DNA of 64,000 nt from Calditrichota bacterium (GCA_008501765.1 QQUE01000003.1:95633-159632); one strand, 5' to 3'; numbered from the stretch's first letter, positions 19,008-27,734 are shown. Translations and numbers: made by a program. Notes: generated by a model from the sequence alone, not told the origin.

Positions 19008-19943
19008 GAAATAATTACCGAATTTTTCAGTCTTCTCCTCTTTGAGAATCAGTGCGCTGATCTCTTTCTGGTCTTCACAAACTCGCTTGATTTCATCGGA
19101 ATCCAAAATGAGAAATGCCGTCGAAAGGGCATCGGAGAGCGCCGCATTTGGTGCAACAACCCAGGATGCTGATTTTGCTGCAACAGGTTGCAATGTACGC
19201 AAGTCGAGGATGTGTTCGCCTTTCAATAGTCCGGAGCCGCTGATTGACGCATTTTTTAAACAGATTTTATCAAGCGTAGACGGCCCATTTCCAGGAGGAA
19301 TCAGGGAGACTGGCCAGCCTTCCGATTGGAAAGACGGCGCCCCCAATGCGAAAATCGAACTTTGCCCGCCATGAATGAAAGCTGAGTGAATATCCCATTC
19401 CTGCAATAGCTCACTCATTTTGTCGACGGCGAATCCTTTACCAATTCCGCCCAAATCAAGTTCGACTTTGTGACCGGATATTTTTCTTACGGCAAACCGT
19501 TTTGAATCGAGTTCAAAGTGCTTCTTGCCTAAAGTGTGTGCCAATCTCTCGATTTCATCGTAAACAAGCGGAATCCCCTCTTTGTATTTTTTTCGCCATT
19601 TATCAACAAGTGCCCCGGCCGTGATGTCAAAACATCCCTGCGTCAGCAGAAAGATGTCAGTGCTAATTTGCAGGCATTCGAACGTCTCAGGGCTGACGAT
19701 GGTCTCCTGGCCCATTTCGAGTTTATTGATGCGGTTCACATCGCTGTTCTCGATGAATCGGCTGAGGTCAATTTCTAACAGGTCGAGTAATTTGAAAGCT
19801 TCAAACGCAGCATATTGTGATTTCTCTTTATCGCTGTCTTCAATGAATATTTCAAAAATCGTCGCCATAGCTTTGTGCGCAAAACAGTGGATATTGGGCT
19901 TCTGCCGCCAATGACGGAATAGTTCGTTAGTTCGCTGATCCAA
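19002..19943 (-). CDS. apbE: FAD:protein FMN transferase, ApbE family
   Basis: The 313-residue product matches ApbE flavin transferases, which attach FMN from FAD to a Ser/Thr of target proteins such as RnfG and RnfD. Visible family blocks are the KAMATIFEI entry, SRFIENSDVNRIN, the GCFDITAGALV region, the DLGGIGKGFAVDK block (FAD-binding), an IHGGQSS segment and the C-terminal ALSTAFLILD. Start choice is weak: a TTG at 19943 is the only standard start in frame before an upstream stop, and no signal peptide or lipobox is encoded, although ApbE proteins are often exported. The 341-bp repeat supplies the stop codon. The Rnf flavoprotein genes at 53.9-55.6 kb are obvious substrates. Confidence 0.88.
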   Translation of the reverse strand: MDQRTNELFRHWRQKPNIHCFAHKAMATIFEIFIEDSDKEKSQYAAFEAFKLLDLLEIDLSRFIENSDVNRINKLEMGQETIVSPETFECLQISTDIFLLTQGCFDITAGALVDKWRKKYKEGIPLVYDEIERLAHTLGKKHFELDSKRFAVRKISGHKVELDLGGIGKGFAVDKMSELLQEWDIHSAFIHGGQSSIFALGAPSFQSEGWPVSLIPPGNGPSTLDKICLKNASISGSGLLKGEHILDLRTLQPVAAKSASWVVAPNAALSDALSTAFLILDSDEIKRVCEDQKEISALILKEEKTEKFGNYFN

Positions 19944-20137
19944 AATAAAATTCCAGAGACAAAGTAAGCTCGCGATTTCGAGTGGTTGGAATCATAGAAT
20001 TGTATAAAACGAAATTTACAATTCCATCTGCACCAGTTAATTGGACTTTTTTACGAAGAAGTATACATTCCGATCAATTCCGCTGGCGAGAGAAAAATAG
20101 AAAAATAAACCGCGACTTTATTGGTGAAAGTGCAAAA

Positions 20138-20159
20138 GTCCAGGGGTGGCCCCCCGGAC
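20138..20159 (-). terminator. GC-rich hairpin downstream of the secreted protein gene
   Basis: GTCCAGGGG and CCCCCGGAC pair across a short loop, and on the minus strand are followed by TTTT. It lies eight bases beyond the stop of the minus-strand gene at 20167, so a Rho-independent terminator is likely. Confidence 0.6.
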
Positions 20160-20166
20160 GAAAATT

Positions 20167-20859
20167 TTATTTAAACATCTTGCCCGGCATCATGCGGTTT
20201 TGCATTGGATTTTGCATTTCGCGAATCTTTGCACCCTTGGGAAGGGTTACTTTGGCTTTTGGAATCGGGACGTTAAATTTGGCACTGACAGCTTCCGAAT
20301 TCATTTTCATGTTTCCAAGGCCGGCTTCTATTTTGAAAGCCACCCCATTCCAAATCCAGGTTTTTGAATAGGCTGCTTTGATTTCCCAGACTTCGCATAG
20401 CTTGCCGAGTAATTTTTCCATGCCGATTTTTTTTCCGCCCATATCTTCCATCATTTTTTTGCCAACATCGGTCAAATCCTGATTTTTTGCATTTTTTTGC
20501 AGCTCCTGAAACAGGGGAGTTGCCATTTTTGTGCCCGTGTTGGTGTCAAGATCGATGTTGTAAGTCCATTCTCCATCGAGTAAAGTAAGCGTGTTGGTTT
20601 TTTGCGTCATGCCCATCATCGACATAACTGTTTTGGTATACTTTGCTTCCAACATGCCCCAGTTATCAAAATAAACAATTTCTTTACCGCTGTTCACGCC
20701 GGTGAGTTTGTACTCAATTATCCCGGATTTGATTTTGTAGCGTTTCATCATCGGCTTCAAAGGATGGCTTGAATTTGGAGACACAGGAGCGCTTGAATTG
20801 GCCCCCACCAGAAAAAGAGCCGCGACTAATGAGATTGTGAGAAAGCTGATTTTTCGCAC
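20167..20859 (-). CDS. secreted protein of unknown function
   Basis: The 230-residue product starts at a GTG preceded by GGAAG and has a clear signal peptide (RKISFLTISLVAALFLVGA). The mature protein looks like a compact beta-rich envelope protein: IIEYKLTG, GKEIVYFDNWG, a methionine-rich SMMGMTQ stretch, LLDGEWTYNID and a WEIKAAYSKTWIWNG segment. This pattern resembles periplasmic proteins of the LolA-like or DUF4412-like kind, but I cannot assign a family with confidence. The C-terminus is rich in Met, Pro and Lys. It is flanked on both sides by GC-rich terminator hairpins and is probably monocistronic. Confidence 0.55.
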   Translation of the reverse strand: MRKISFLTISLVAALFLVGANSSAPVSPNSSHPLKPMMKRYKIKSGIIEYKLTGVNSGKEIVYFDNWGMLEAKYTKTVMSMMGMTQKTNTLTLLDGEWTYNIDLDTNTGTKMATPLFQELQKNAKNQDLTDVGKKMMEDMGGKKIGMEKLLGKLCEVWEIKAAYSKTWIWNGVAFKIEAGLGNMKMNSEAVSAKFNVPIPKAKVTLPKGAKIREMQNPMQNRMMPGKMFK

Positions 20860-20995
20860 GGTGCTTCCTTTCTTTTAAATTAGATTGTAAAATTGTTCCC
20901 TTAAAATGAAGGTATGAAATTCATATTTAAATTTCAACGCGTGTGATCGCACATTTGTTCATGCAATGGTCAAGCAAAATAATGAAGCAGAAGTA

Positions 20996-21017
20996 GACCA
21001 GGGGATGCCCCCTGATC
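20996..21017 (-). terminator. GC-rich hairpin downstream of the sorting-domain protein gene
   Basis: GACCAGGGG at 20996-21004 pairs with CCCCTGATC at 21009-21017 around a short loop. It lies 14 bases beyond the stop of the minus-strand gene at 21031. The core GGGG-CAT-CCCC resembles the hairpins at 20138 and 31507. Confidence 0.55.
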
Positions 21018-21030
21018 AATTTATGCAAAC

Positions 21031-22158
21031 TTAATGCAGCAGTAACATTTTTTTGCTTTGGGTTGCACTGCCAGACATGAGTCTGTAAATATAAAGGCCT
21101 GCCGCAACTTTATCCCCGTTAAAATTTGTTGCATCCCAGGTCATTTTGTGATGACCCGCGGCTAATTCACTATTTATGAGAGTTTGAATTTTTTGGCCGA
21201 GCAGGGTATAAATATCTAATTGAACCCGCTCATTCTTTGCCAATTCAAATGCAATGGTCGTTTCCGGATTGAACGGATTTGGATAATTCTGCAGCAGATT
21301 AAATTCCTGTGGCAGCTCTACAGCCTCGCTCACAGCAGTGATTGGCATCACTGCATCAAGGCGGCCCCAGCCCCAGGCATCGGTGAAGTTCGGGTCTGTT
21401 TCGCCAGGTTGACTTTCCACATAAGCAACTTCCCAAAGTCCCTTGGTCCACCAACGATATTCGATATTTGAAATTGAGTTAGACTGCACAATGATACCAT
21501 TGGCAACAGTGGTTTGAGTTGATTTTGAATCGACACGCATTCTCAAACATTCAAAATCGCCCATAGGCAGTCGAACAGTACCCCAGGCATCAATAGTATT
21601 CGTCGCGGTATCCGCATCAACTACGTAGTACAAACCGGGAATTGTAACAGTTGTATCGGCAGAAGCCGTTAGCCACGTATCACCAAATTGCAGCGGGAGA
21701 CCAGCAATAGTATCATTTGAAACGGTCACAAAGCTTGTATCAAAACCACCCAGAGAAACATAAAAACTATCGCCTAAATTAAGTGCATAGTTCGTTGTAA
21801 TATTATAAAAATTATAGAAACTGCCATCAATTGTGTCTGGTGGTAAAATTTCCTGAACCAAATTAGCGTCGGGAAAAACATTTGCTTCAGGTGTGCCCTG
21901 TGGTGAGTAAAATCGGAGAACTGTGGGTATAGGCGTTATAAAATTTCTGGCTCGAAAATCCCAAACCTGGTTCCCACCGGCTGATCCGGAATCGAAGTTA
22001 TAATTTCCCTCTTCCTCCAGGAGTATAGTTTCCTGATTGCCGCGAATACTTAATAGATCTGTGGCTGTAATTGTGATTTGGGCTAAAACAGAATTCGTGA
22101 CAAGCGCGGATAGCCATAAAATGGCGGGTAAAGATACTTTTTGTAGCATTTTTTTCAT
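21031..22158 (-). CDS. secreted protein with C-terminal type A (T9SS-like) sorting domain
   Basis: The 375-residue product has a signal peptide (residues 1-26). The body (30-285) is a beta-rich domain of unknown family. Residues 290-375 form the sorting/adhesion module common in FCB secreted proteins: LLQNYPNPFNPETTIAFEL, a DIYTLLGQKIQTL strand, a GHHKMTWDATN strand, GDKVAAGLYIYRL and a terminal KKMLLLH. In type IX secretion such modules direct transport across the outer membrane and are then removed or anchored. Two other proteins in this window (31958 and 43427) share the module. GAGGG precedes the ATG. Confidence 0.85.
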   Translation of the reverse strand: MKKMLQKVSLPAILWLSALVTNSVLAQITITATDLLSIRGNQETILLEEEGNYNFDSGSAGGNQVWDFRARNFITPIPTVLRFYSPQGTPEANVFPDANLVQEILPPDTIDGSFYNFYNITTNYALNLGDSFYVSLGGFDTSFVTVSNDTIAGLPLQFGDTWLTASADTTVTIPGLYYVVDADTATNTIDAWGTVRLPMGDFECLRMRVDSKSTQTTVANGIIVQSNSISNIEYRWWTKGLWEVAYVESQPGETDPNFTDAWGWGRLDAVMPITAVSEAVELPQEFNLLQNYPNPFNPETTIAFELAKNERVQLDIYTLLGQKIQTLINSELAAGHHKMTWDATNFNGDKVAAGLYIYRLMSGSATQSKKMLLLH

Positions 22159-22410
22159 GGTTTCCCTCGTTGTTAGATTAGTGGTATTTATATAAGAATA
22201 AAGTTTTTCTTAATTAAAGTCAATAAACAAGATGCATCTATCTGTGATACAGGCAAAATACTATCAAAGCTAATTTTTATTTTTGAGTTGAGAATGGTGA
22301 AATTAATCGGATAAGCGGTGCTTTTTTAATAAATCTAAAAAGACGGATGTTTCAGGGAGATGGGATTGGCTCTGTTTAAGTAACAAGTTGAATTATAGCC
22401 TGATATAATT

Positions 22411-22484
22411 CTCTCATAAAGGCACAAAGAATGACTTAAAGATATTAAAAATAACACTCTGTGAGCTCCGTGGCTTTGTGAGAG
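22411..22484. repeat. 74-bp imperfect inverted repeat
   Basis: The ends CTCTCATAAAGGCACAAAG and the complement of CTCCGTGGCTTTGTGAGAG are similar inverted arms of 19 bases around a 36-base AT-rich centre. It is non-coding and resembles small intergenic palindromic repeats. A 64-codon frame across it on the minus strand is not convincing. Confidence 0.45.
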
Positions 22485-22575
22485 TTGTTGCCTGAATAAT
22501 ATTTCATTCCAAACAGTTGGATAATTCATACCGTTTCTTTAACAGAGCGATAGGATTTTAATTGAAGCAAAAAAA

Positions 22576-22598
22576 AGCTCCGGTACAAGACCGGAGCT
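22576..22598 (-). terminator. Rho-independent terminator of the rhodanese gene
   Basis: AGCTCCGGT and ACCGGAGCT form a perfect 9-bp stem with a 5-base loop, and on the minus strand it is followed by a run of eight T. It is 41 bases beyond the stop of the minus-strand gene at 22640. Confidence 0.85.
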
Positions 22599-22639
22599 CA
22601 TGGGGAATAATTCACTCACACGATCGTTTTCCAATTCAG

Positions 22640-23209
22640 CTAATCATTTTCGATGTATATCAGGTTCGGTTCTATCTTGTTCGTCCAGGGTGCGCCTGAA
22701 TTTTTCCAGCCGTTGACAATCCTTTGTCCAAAGTTGTAACTGTCTGCCAATTTTAAAGTTGTGCCTTCAAATCCATCGTGAATATTATAAACATTTTTGA
22801 AGCCGGCTTCTCGTAAGATTTTTACAGACTTGGCGCTGCGTGATCCGGAGCGACACATGACCAAAAGCGTATCGTCTTGCTGAAATTTTCGTGTTACCTC
22901 TGCAAGAAAATTCTCGTTAACCGGCATGTGAATTCGCTCATTTTCAACATCCCATTTTGATTCCAGAAACATAATCGGGATGTTGTGGGCCATGGGTGCA
23001 TGTCCGACAAAAATATATTCGCCCGGCGTCCGTACGTCAAGAATATTTATATTTTTTGGTGCCGATTGCCACCTGTCATAAGCTTCCCGTGCATTAAGCG
23101 AAAATTCTGGTTTGTTTTCCTTTTTTTCCTGCGCTTGTAGAGAACTCAGACTAAAAATGCCGGCAAGCATCAGTGAGTTGAAAAGGTAAATAAATGGTTT
23201 CAATTTCAT
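22640..23209 (-). CDS. exported rhodanese-domain protein
   Basis: The 189-residue product has a signal peptide (residues 1-26) and one rhodanese domain. Family features are NILDVRTPGEYIFVGHAPMAHNIP and the active-site loop CRSGSRS, whose cysteine accepts a sulfane sulfur; the loop length (six residues after Cys) fits single-domain rhodaneses of the PspE/GlpE type. A periplasmic location suggests sulfur transfer or redox handling outside the cytoplasm. The C-terminal 45 residues (FNPNLIY-like tail with GAPWTN) extend beyond the domain. It has its own terminator and no close operon partner. Confidence 0.85.
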   Translation of the reverse strand: MKLKPFIYLFNSLMLAGIFSLSSLQAQEKKENKPEFSLNAREAYDRWQSAPKNINILDVRTPGEYIFVGHAPMAHNIPIMFLESKWDVENERIHMPVNENFLAEVTRKFQQDDTLLVMCRSGSRSAKSVKILREAGFKNVYNIHDGFEGTTLKLADSYNFGQRIVNGWKNSGAPWTNKIEPNLIYIEND

Positions 23210-23351
23210 TTGGTAACCTTATAAATGGATTTCATTTTCCTAATGTTTATTTTGATGCCACTATTAGAAAAATTGGCTAAATTATTTTTGTAAAATATAA
23301 AAAATGATACTTCAGGTTGTACATGAGTAGTTTTAAAAATGATTCATCCCA

Positions 23352-24137
23352 TTAATTTTCAAGAATTCTTCTCAGCCTTGCAGGATAGTTGGTGATAATA
23401 TTATCAACCCCAAGGGAAATCAATCGCTCCATTTCGGTGGAATCATTCACCGTCCAGACATGAATTTCTTTGTTCTTCTGGTGTGCTTTGGTGATGAACT
23501 CTGCCGTTGCTAATGATTTATGAATACTAAATATTTTTGTTTCGGCAGCGAATATGTCAATATTTTCCGGTAATCGGGAAAAAATAAACCCGGTTTTGAT
23601 CTTTGGATTTAATACCTCCGTTTCCCGCACAGTATCAAAATCAAATGAGGTGACGATGCACTGATTGACGAAGTTGTTTTGTTCGATTATTCTGACGACA
23701 CGTTCGGCTAATTTTTCATCGTGCCCGTTTACTTTCAACTCGATATTTAACTTCATTTTCCCCCGCACCTGGTCAATAACAGCCTCTAACAAGGGGAGGC
23801 TCTCACCGGTAAATTCTTCTGAAAACCACGAACCGGCATCCAGATTTTTGACCTGATCAAAATTTTTCTCCCAAATAGCGCCGCTGTCGTTTGTCGTTCG
23901 TCGCAAATCGTCATCGTGCAGCAAAATTATTCGACCATCAGCCGTTTCCTGAACATCGATTTCGGAGAAATGTGCGCCTGAGAAAATGGCTTCGTCAATA
24001 CTGGCAATGGTATTTTCCGGTGCTGTTCCCGATGCGCCACGATGGGCTGTAATTAACGTAGCAGGTTGATTTGAGCATTGAAAAATAAACGCTGCAAATA
24101 ATAGAACCAAAAATGCGCTGATTCCTTTTTTAAACAT
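23352..24137 (-). CDS. glycerophosphodiester phosphodiesterase lipoprotein
   Basis: The 261-residue product has a lipoprotein signal ending in FQCSN (Cys21). The GDPD fold is clear: ITAHRGASGTAPENT with the catalytic His and Arg, FSEIDVQETADG with metal-binding Glu and Asp, ILLHDDDLRRTT with the second catalytic His, then IELK and the C-terminal VWTVND and GVDNIITNYP motifs. These enzymes split glycerophosphodiesters from degraded phospholipids to glycerol 3-phosphate and an alcohol. As a lipoprotein it would act in the periplasm like GlpQ, although the sequence is of the shorter UgpQ type. GGAGG precedes the ATG. Confidence 0.9.
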   Translation of the reverse strand: MFKKGISAFLVLLFAAFIFQCSNQPATLITAHRGASGTAPENTIASIDEAIFSGAHFSEIDVQETADGRIILLHDDDLRRTTNDSGAIWEKNFDQVKNLDAGSWFSEEFTGESLPLLEAVIDQVRGKMKLNIELKVNGHDEKLAERVVRIIEQNNFVNQCIVTSFDFDTVRETEVLNPKIKTGFIFSRLPENIDIFAAETKIFSIHKSLATAEFITKAHQKNKEIHVWTVNDSTEMERLISLGVDNIITNYPARLRRILEN

Positions 24138-24428
24138 CCGGCCTCCGTATATTTAAATAAATTTGTTTAAGTGGTCATAAAATGTGAGCATGAATTTGAT
24201 TGCAAGTTAGAAAAATTTCGCGCAAGTTAAGGTAGCAATTTTTCGCTGAAACTACAATCTTCATTATAGATAATCAGTAGCCATTGTCGAGATAATTTCT
24301 CAGCATTAAGTAATTTTTGATTAAATTAGGGCGTTGTTATTAATATTAAAAATTGTTTTTTATTCTGAGATTGCGAATATTCACTGTATTTAAAATTCAT
24401 ATCGGATTCCGTTTTATTGGAAACAGCC

Positions 24429-25091
24429 ATGCTAAAAATCGAATTATTAAAAAAATTACCGCTTTATCAGGAAGCGTCGTCACGGCAAAAAGGCGAAATC
24501 GAGGCTGCTGCCATGGTCGCTGAACTGAGTCGCGGCCAATATTATTTCCATGAAGGGGATGTTTGCGCCAATATCGCGGTCGTCGTCGATGGCCGAATTC
24601 GAGTTTTTAAAATGGGGGAGAGTGGCAGGGGAATTACCCTTTACAATGTTGAACCGCGCGAAACATGCATTTTAACTACATTTTGTCTTTTGTCAAATCG
24701 CCACTATCCGGCAACGGCTCAGGCCGAATTAGACACCCGGGCTTTGATATTTCCAGCTCCGGTATTCCGCAATTGGATGAATGATTGGCCTTTTGTTCGG
24801 TCTTTTATTTTTGCGACAATGGGGGAGCGTGTCGCTGATATGATGGCGTTGATCGAGGAGATTACATTTAAAAAACTGGACCGGCGGTTGATCGAATTTT
24901 TGCTGGAAAACGGGAAAAAACAAAGTAATATTTTAGAGATAACCCATGAAAAGATTGCCATGCAAGTTGGTTCGGCCCGGGAAGTAATTAGTCGGTTGCT
25001 CAAAGAATTTGAGCGATTGGGTGCAATTGAGCTACGGCGGGGACAAATTGTAATTAAAAATATGAGGGTATTGCAGGATTCTCTTAAATGA
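24429..25091 (+). CDS. Crp/Fnr family transcriptional regulator
   Basis: I use the ATG at 24429 (a TTG at 24417 is also in frame). The 220-residue protein has a cyclic-nucleotide-binding-like beta barrel (residues 10-120) and a C-terminal winged helix (150-215) with a clear recognition-helix segment VGSAREVISRLLKEFERLG. The barrel contains an ETCILTTFCLLSNRHYPA block; the CxxxxxC pair and following text are typical of a subgroup of Crp/Fnr proteins found beside DUF2892 or rhodanese genes. The cysteines may be a redox, nitrosative or sulfur sensor, but the four-cysteine N-terminal FNR cluster is absent. A DUF2892 gene lies 185 bases downstream in the same direction, a likely target. Confidence 0.88.
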   Translation: MLKIELLKKLPLYQEASSRQKGEIEAAAMVAELSRGQYYFHEGDVCANIAVVVDGRIRVFKMGESGRGITLYNVEPRETCILTTFCLLSNRHYPATAQAELDTRALIFPAPVFRNWMNDWPFVRSFIFATMGERVADMMALIEEITFKKLDRRLIEFLLENGKKQSNILEITHEKIAMQVGSAREVISRLLKEFERLGAIELRRGQIVIKNMRVLQDSLK

Positions 25092-25276
25092 GCTGCGGAA
25101 AAAACTTTTTCCTGGTTAAACGACTATTCAGGCACTTGGGGGTAGATACGGTTCCGTTATTTATAATCAATAATAATTTTGAGTTTCTGTGATTTAGTCA
25201 CCGACAAATACGATTTTGCATTTTATATTGAGCCCATCATAAATAGAAATTTTAACTAATTTCGAAAGGATTTATT

Positions 25277-25474
25277 ATGAATGCAAATGTTGGAAACACC
25301 GAAAAAGTAATCCGGATTATTGTCGCATTTGTTTTGTTCAGCATGTGGTTTTATTTGGAAGGAAATTTACGCTATATCGCGTTAATTGGAATCATTCCTC
25401 TGGTAACGGCATTGGTATCGTGGTGCCCATTGTGGACACTTTTTGGTATCAATACCTGCACCAAAAAAAACTGA
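25277..25474 (+). CDS. DUF2892 small membrane protein (YgaP-like membrane domain)
   Basis: The 65-residue product matches the DUF2892 family: an NVGNTEKVIRIIVAF start, two transmembrane helices, and the hallmark SWCPLWTLFGINTC end with two cysteines. In YgaP the same domain is fused to a rhodanese and anchors it in the inner membrane; alone, its role is unknown, probably in sulfur or redox handling. AAAGGA precedes the ATG. It follows the Crp/Fnr regulator and is closed by a hairpin at 25484. Confidence 0.9.
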   Translation: MNANVGNTEKVIRIIVAFVLFSMWFYLEGNLRYIALIGIIPLVTALVSWCPLWTLFGINTCTKKN

Positions 25475-25483
25475 ACCAGATAA

Positions 25484-25513
25484 CCCGGCTCGAATTGTAA
25501 TCAACGAGCCGGG
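25484..25513. terminator. hairpin between convergent genes
   Basis: CCCGGCTCG and CGAGCCGGG form a perfect 9-bp stem with a 12-base loop, ten bases after the DUF2892 stop and before the end of the convergent metallophosphoesterase. There is no long U-run, so it may act in both directions. Confidence 0.65.
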
Positions 25514-25558
25514 CTTCAAACGCAATCTGATAATATAATTTTCCTTCCACTTAAAGTA

Positions 25559-26776
25559 TCAACTTGTGCTGTCTTTTCCAGCCAGTCGAATTACAGTCAC
25601 TTCTGCCGGCGCATGGTAACGAATTGGCGCCAATGTATTGCCTATCCCATTCGTCACGATAATCTTTAATTTCTCCAGTGTAAACAATCCGGAATAATAC
25701 CGGGTTTCTTTTTGGCTTGGCGTAATCGGGATGCCGAAAAAGTGGCTGACAATGCCACCGCCGTGTGTGTGACCCGCGAGCATGAGTTGGTAGTCATTTT
25801 CTGCTGCCTCCTGCGCGATAAATTCCGCGGGCTGGTGTACGAGAAGAATTTTTAAATCGGCTTGCGGGGCAGTTTTTAGCAAGGCGCGTAATTTTTCGGG
25901 GTTGGTTTTTTTGCTGTAAATATGTGTCACCCCGGTGATAAGAATTTTTTTTCCGGCATATTCAATTATTTTGTGCTCATCCTGCAGAAAAATCCAGCCA
26001 CCTTCTTTTAATTCTTGCGGAATGCGCTGGGGATCGGACCAGAAATCATGGTCTCCAAGGACGGCAATTCGATTTGGGGCCTGAATATGTGTCATCACTT
26101 TTGTTGCCTGCGCCGTATACTTTTTCCCGGAAGTGACCAAATCCCCGGCAAAAAAAACAAATTCCGGATTTTGTTTTTTTATGATATTTTGGAACTGGTC
26201 CAATTTGGCCTTTTGTGTGTAGCGGTCGATTTGAAGGTCGGCAAAAAAAGCCAAATTAAGGTCATACATTTCTGGCGGTAATCCATCAAAGAATGCGGTC
26301 TCCTGGTCAGTTTTAACGTCATACGTGTCAATGTAGCTGCGAAAACTAACATAAAAAGCCAGAAAACTGACGACAACTATTTTTACTACCGCTTGCGATT
26401 TGTCCCATATTTGATGGTTTCGTTTTTTGAATAAACGGGCAAATAAATTTGCTAAATCAATAAATATAAAAAATGGGGAAGCCTCCAGGATTATTATCAG
26501 CCCGACCCAAAACGGAAATAGTAAAACGAAATCGGTAACACCCAGAGTTGGGCTTTTTGTAAAAATTTGGTCAAAGCTGCCAAACACGGCGGTTGTGAGG
26601 TAAATTGCTGGTAAGATTAAGTACCAGAGCAGTGGCAGGAAAGCGATAGTTAATCGTTTTTTAACCGAAAGCGTAGATAAAGAGCGTAGAGCAGCATTAA
26701 TACGCATCGTCAAATAGATGGCAAAAGGAAGTGTAAATGCTGCGATTATTGTCGTCATGCGAAATTCCCAGGACAC
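25559..26776 (-). CDS. membrane-anchored metallophosphoesterase
   Basis: The 405-residue product starts at a GTG with AAAGGAG upstream. Residues 1-145 hold about four hydrophobic helices, then a calcineurin-like phosphoesterase domain of the YkuE/YaeI type follows. Metal-ligand motifs are visible but with changes: FFADLQID where DxH is usual, GDLV as expected, GDHDFW in place of GNHD, an isolated LVHQP, and a standard GHTHGG. The changes of His to Gln in motif I and Asn to Asp in motif III could alter metal choice or activity. YkuE-like proteins act on phospholipid-type substrates at the membrane. It converges with the Crp/DUF2892 pair. Confidence 0.82.
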   Translation of the reverse strand: MSWEFRMTTIIAAFTLPFAIYLTMRINAALRSLSTLSVKKRLTIAFLPLLWYLILPAIYLTTAVFGSFDQIFTKSPTLGVTDFVLLFPFWVGLIIILEASPFFIFIDLANLFARLFKKRNHQIWDKSQAVVKIVVVSFLAFYVSFRSYIDTYDVKTDQETAFFDGLPPEMYDLNLAFFADLQIDRYTQKAKLDQFQNIIKKQNPEFVFFAGDLVTSGKKYTAQATKVMTHIQAPNRIAVLGDHDFWSDPQRIPQELKEGGWIFLQDEHKIIEYAGKKILITGVTHIYSKKTNPEKLRALLKTAPQADLKILLVHQPAEFIAQEAAENDYQLMLAGHTHGGGIVSHFFGIPITPSQKETRYYSGLFTLEKLKIIVTNGIGNTLAPIRYHAPAEVTVIRLAGKDSTS

Positions 26777-27024
26777 AAATTCTCCTTTGTTGAAAACGAA
26801 TAGTGGGATTCTGGTAAAAAGTTTGATTTTAAGGAATTATTGTCATAAATAAAATTTAATTTTACTCTACTTCAGGATTTCCACAAAATCTATAATGAAG
26901 ACGTATTGGGTTGCAAAATGTTGTTAGCCTTCTGCGCCGTTTGCAAAATAATCTGTGAAGCGTAAACGACTGATGCAATCGATTATCTACCAAATATATC
27001 TCGATAAAATTTTCAGGAGATAAT

Positions 27025-27504
27025 ATGCAAGATTTGAAAATAAACTGGTATTTTCACCATTTTTCTGAATTGACATTAGGGCAATTGTACGATTTATTGG
27101 CGGAGCGGCAACGCGTTTTTATTATCGAACAGACCTGCCTTTTTCCGGATATCGATGGGCTGGATCAAAAGAGTTGGCATCTGTTAGGGTACTCTAAACT
27201 TGAAGATGGCAGCCAATTGGTGGCTTATTCGAGGATTTTACCGGCCGGATTGAGCTTTGCCGAAGCTTCCATTGGCCGGATTATAACTTCTAAAAGAGCC
27301 CGGGGTACGGGCGCTGGAATTGAGTTGATGGAAGAATCCATCCGTCATCTTGAAAAAATGTGGGGTAAGGTGCCCATCAAAATTGGGGCGCAGGAATATC
27401 TAATAAAATTTTACCGAAAATTTGGATTTGAAATTGTCGATGAGCCGTATGTTGAAGATGGCATTCCGCATGTTCACATGCTGCGGCAGGGGGGCGGACT
27501 ATAA
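27025..27504 (+). CDS. GNAT acetyltransferase, ElaA-like
   Basis: The 159-residue product matches the ElaA branch of GNAT acyltransferases: RQRVFIIEQTCLFPDIDGLDQ near the N-terminus, HLLGY, an IGRIITSKRARGTGAGIELM acetyl-CoA-binding region (RGTGAG loop), and the C-terminal GAQEYLIKFYRKFGFE block. The natural substrate of ElaA proteins is not settled. AGGAG precedes the ATG. The gene is isolated and followed by a strong bidirectional hairpin. Confidence 0.87.
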   Translation: MQDLKINWYFHHFSELTLGQLYDLLAERQRVFIIEQTCLFPDIDGLDQKSWHLLGYSKLEDGSQLVAYSRILPAGLSFAEASIGRIITSKRARGTGAGIELMEESIRHLEKMWGKVPIKIGAQEYLIKFYRKFGFEIVDEPYVEDGIPHVHMLRQGGGL

Positions 27505-27506
27505 AA

Positions 27507-27541
27507 GCAAAAAAGCGAGCCATGCCGACTCGCTTTTTTGC
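27507..27541. terminator. strong bidirectional terminator
   Basis: GCAAAAAAGCGAG and CTCGCTTTTTTGC form a perfect 13-bp stem with a 9-base loop, directly after the GNAT stop. Because both arms carry A/T runs it can terminate transcription from either side, including the convergent PfkB gene. Confidence 0.85.
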
Positions 27542-27555
27542 AGGAGGAATTATGC

Positions 27556-27608
27556 GAAGAAGAAAGTCCAATGGACACCGGCCTCACCAAACCGGCATTT
27601 TCTTCTTC
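27556..27608. other. second hairpin with GAAGAAGAAA arms
   Basis: GAAGAAGAAA (27556-27565) pairs with TTTCTTCTTC (27599-27608). An AGGAGG followed by ATG at 27553 opens a 35-codon frame over the same bases, but the strong secondary structure suggests a terminator-like or repeat role, so I do not call a gene. Confidence 0.4.
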
Positions 27609-27734
27609 CAGAGGATGAATTATGAAGTATTCATCTTTGTATATCGGCAGAATTTTTGATGACTTAATAACAAAAAAATTACAATAATTGGAATTTCGAC
27701 AAATTGAGTTCACAGGAAATTTACTGCTAAGTTG

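Noticed and set aside
22335..22529. 64-codon minus-strand frame
   Set aside because: It spans an imperfect inverted repeat, has no ribosome binding site and no recognisable features.
27553..27660. 35-codon frame with AGGAGG
   Set aside because: It overlaps a strong hairpin with GAAGAAGAAA/TTTCTTCTTC arms; no protein features.
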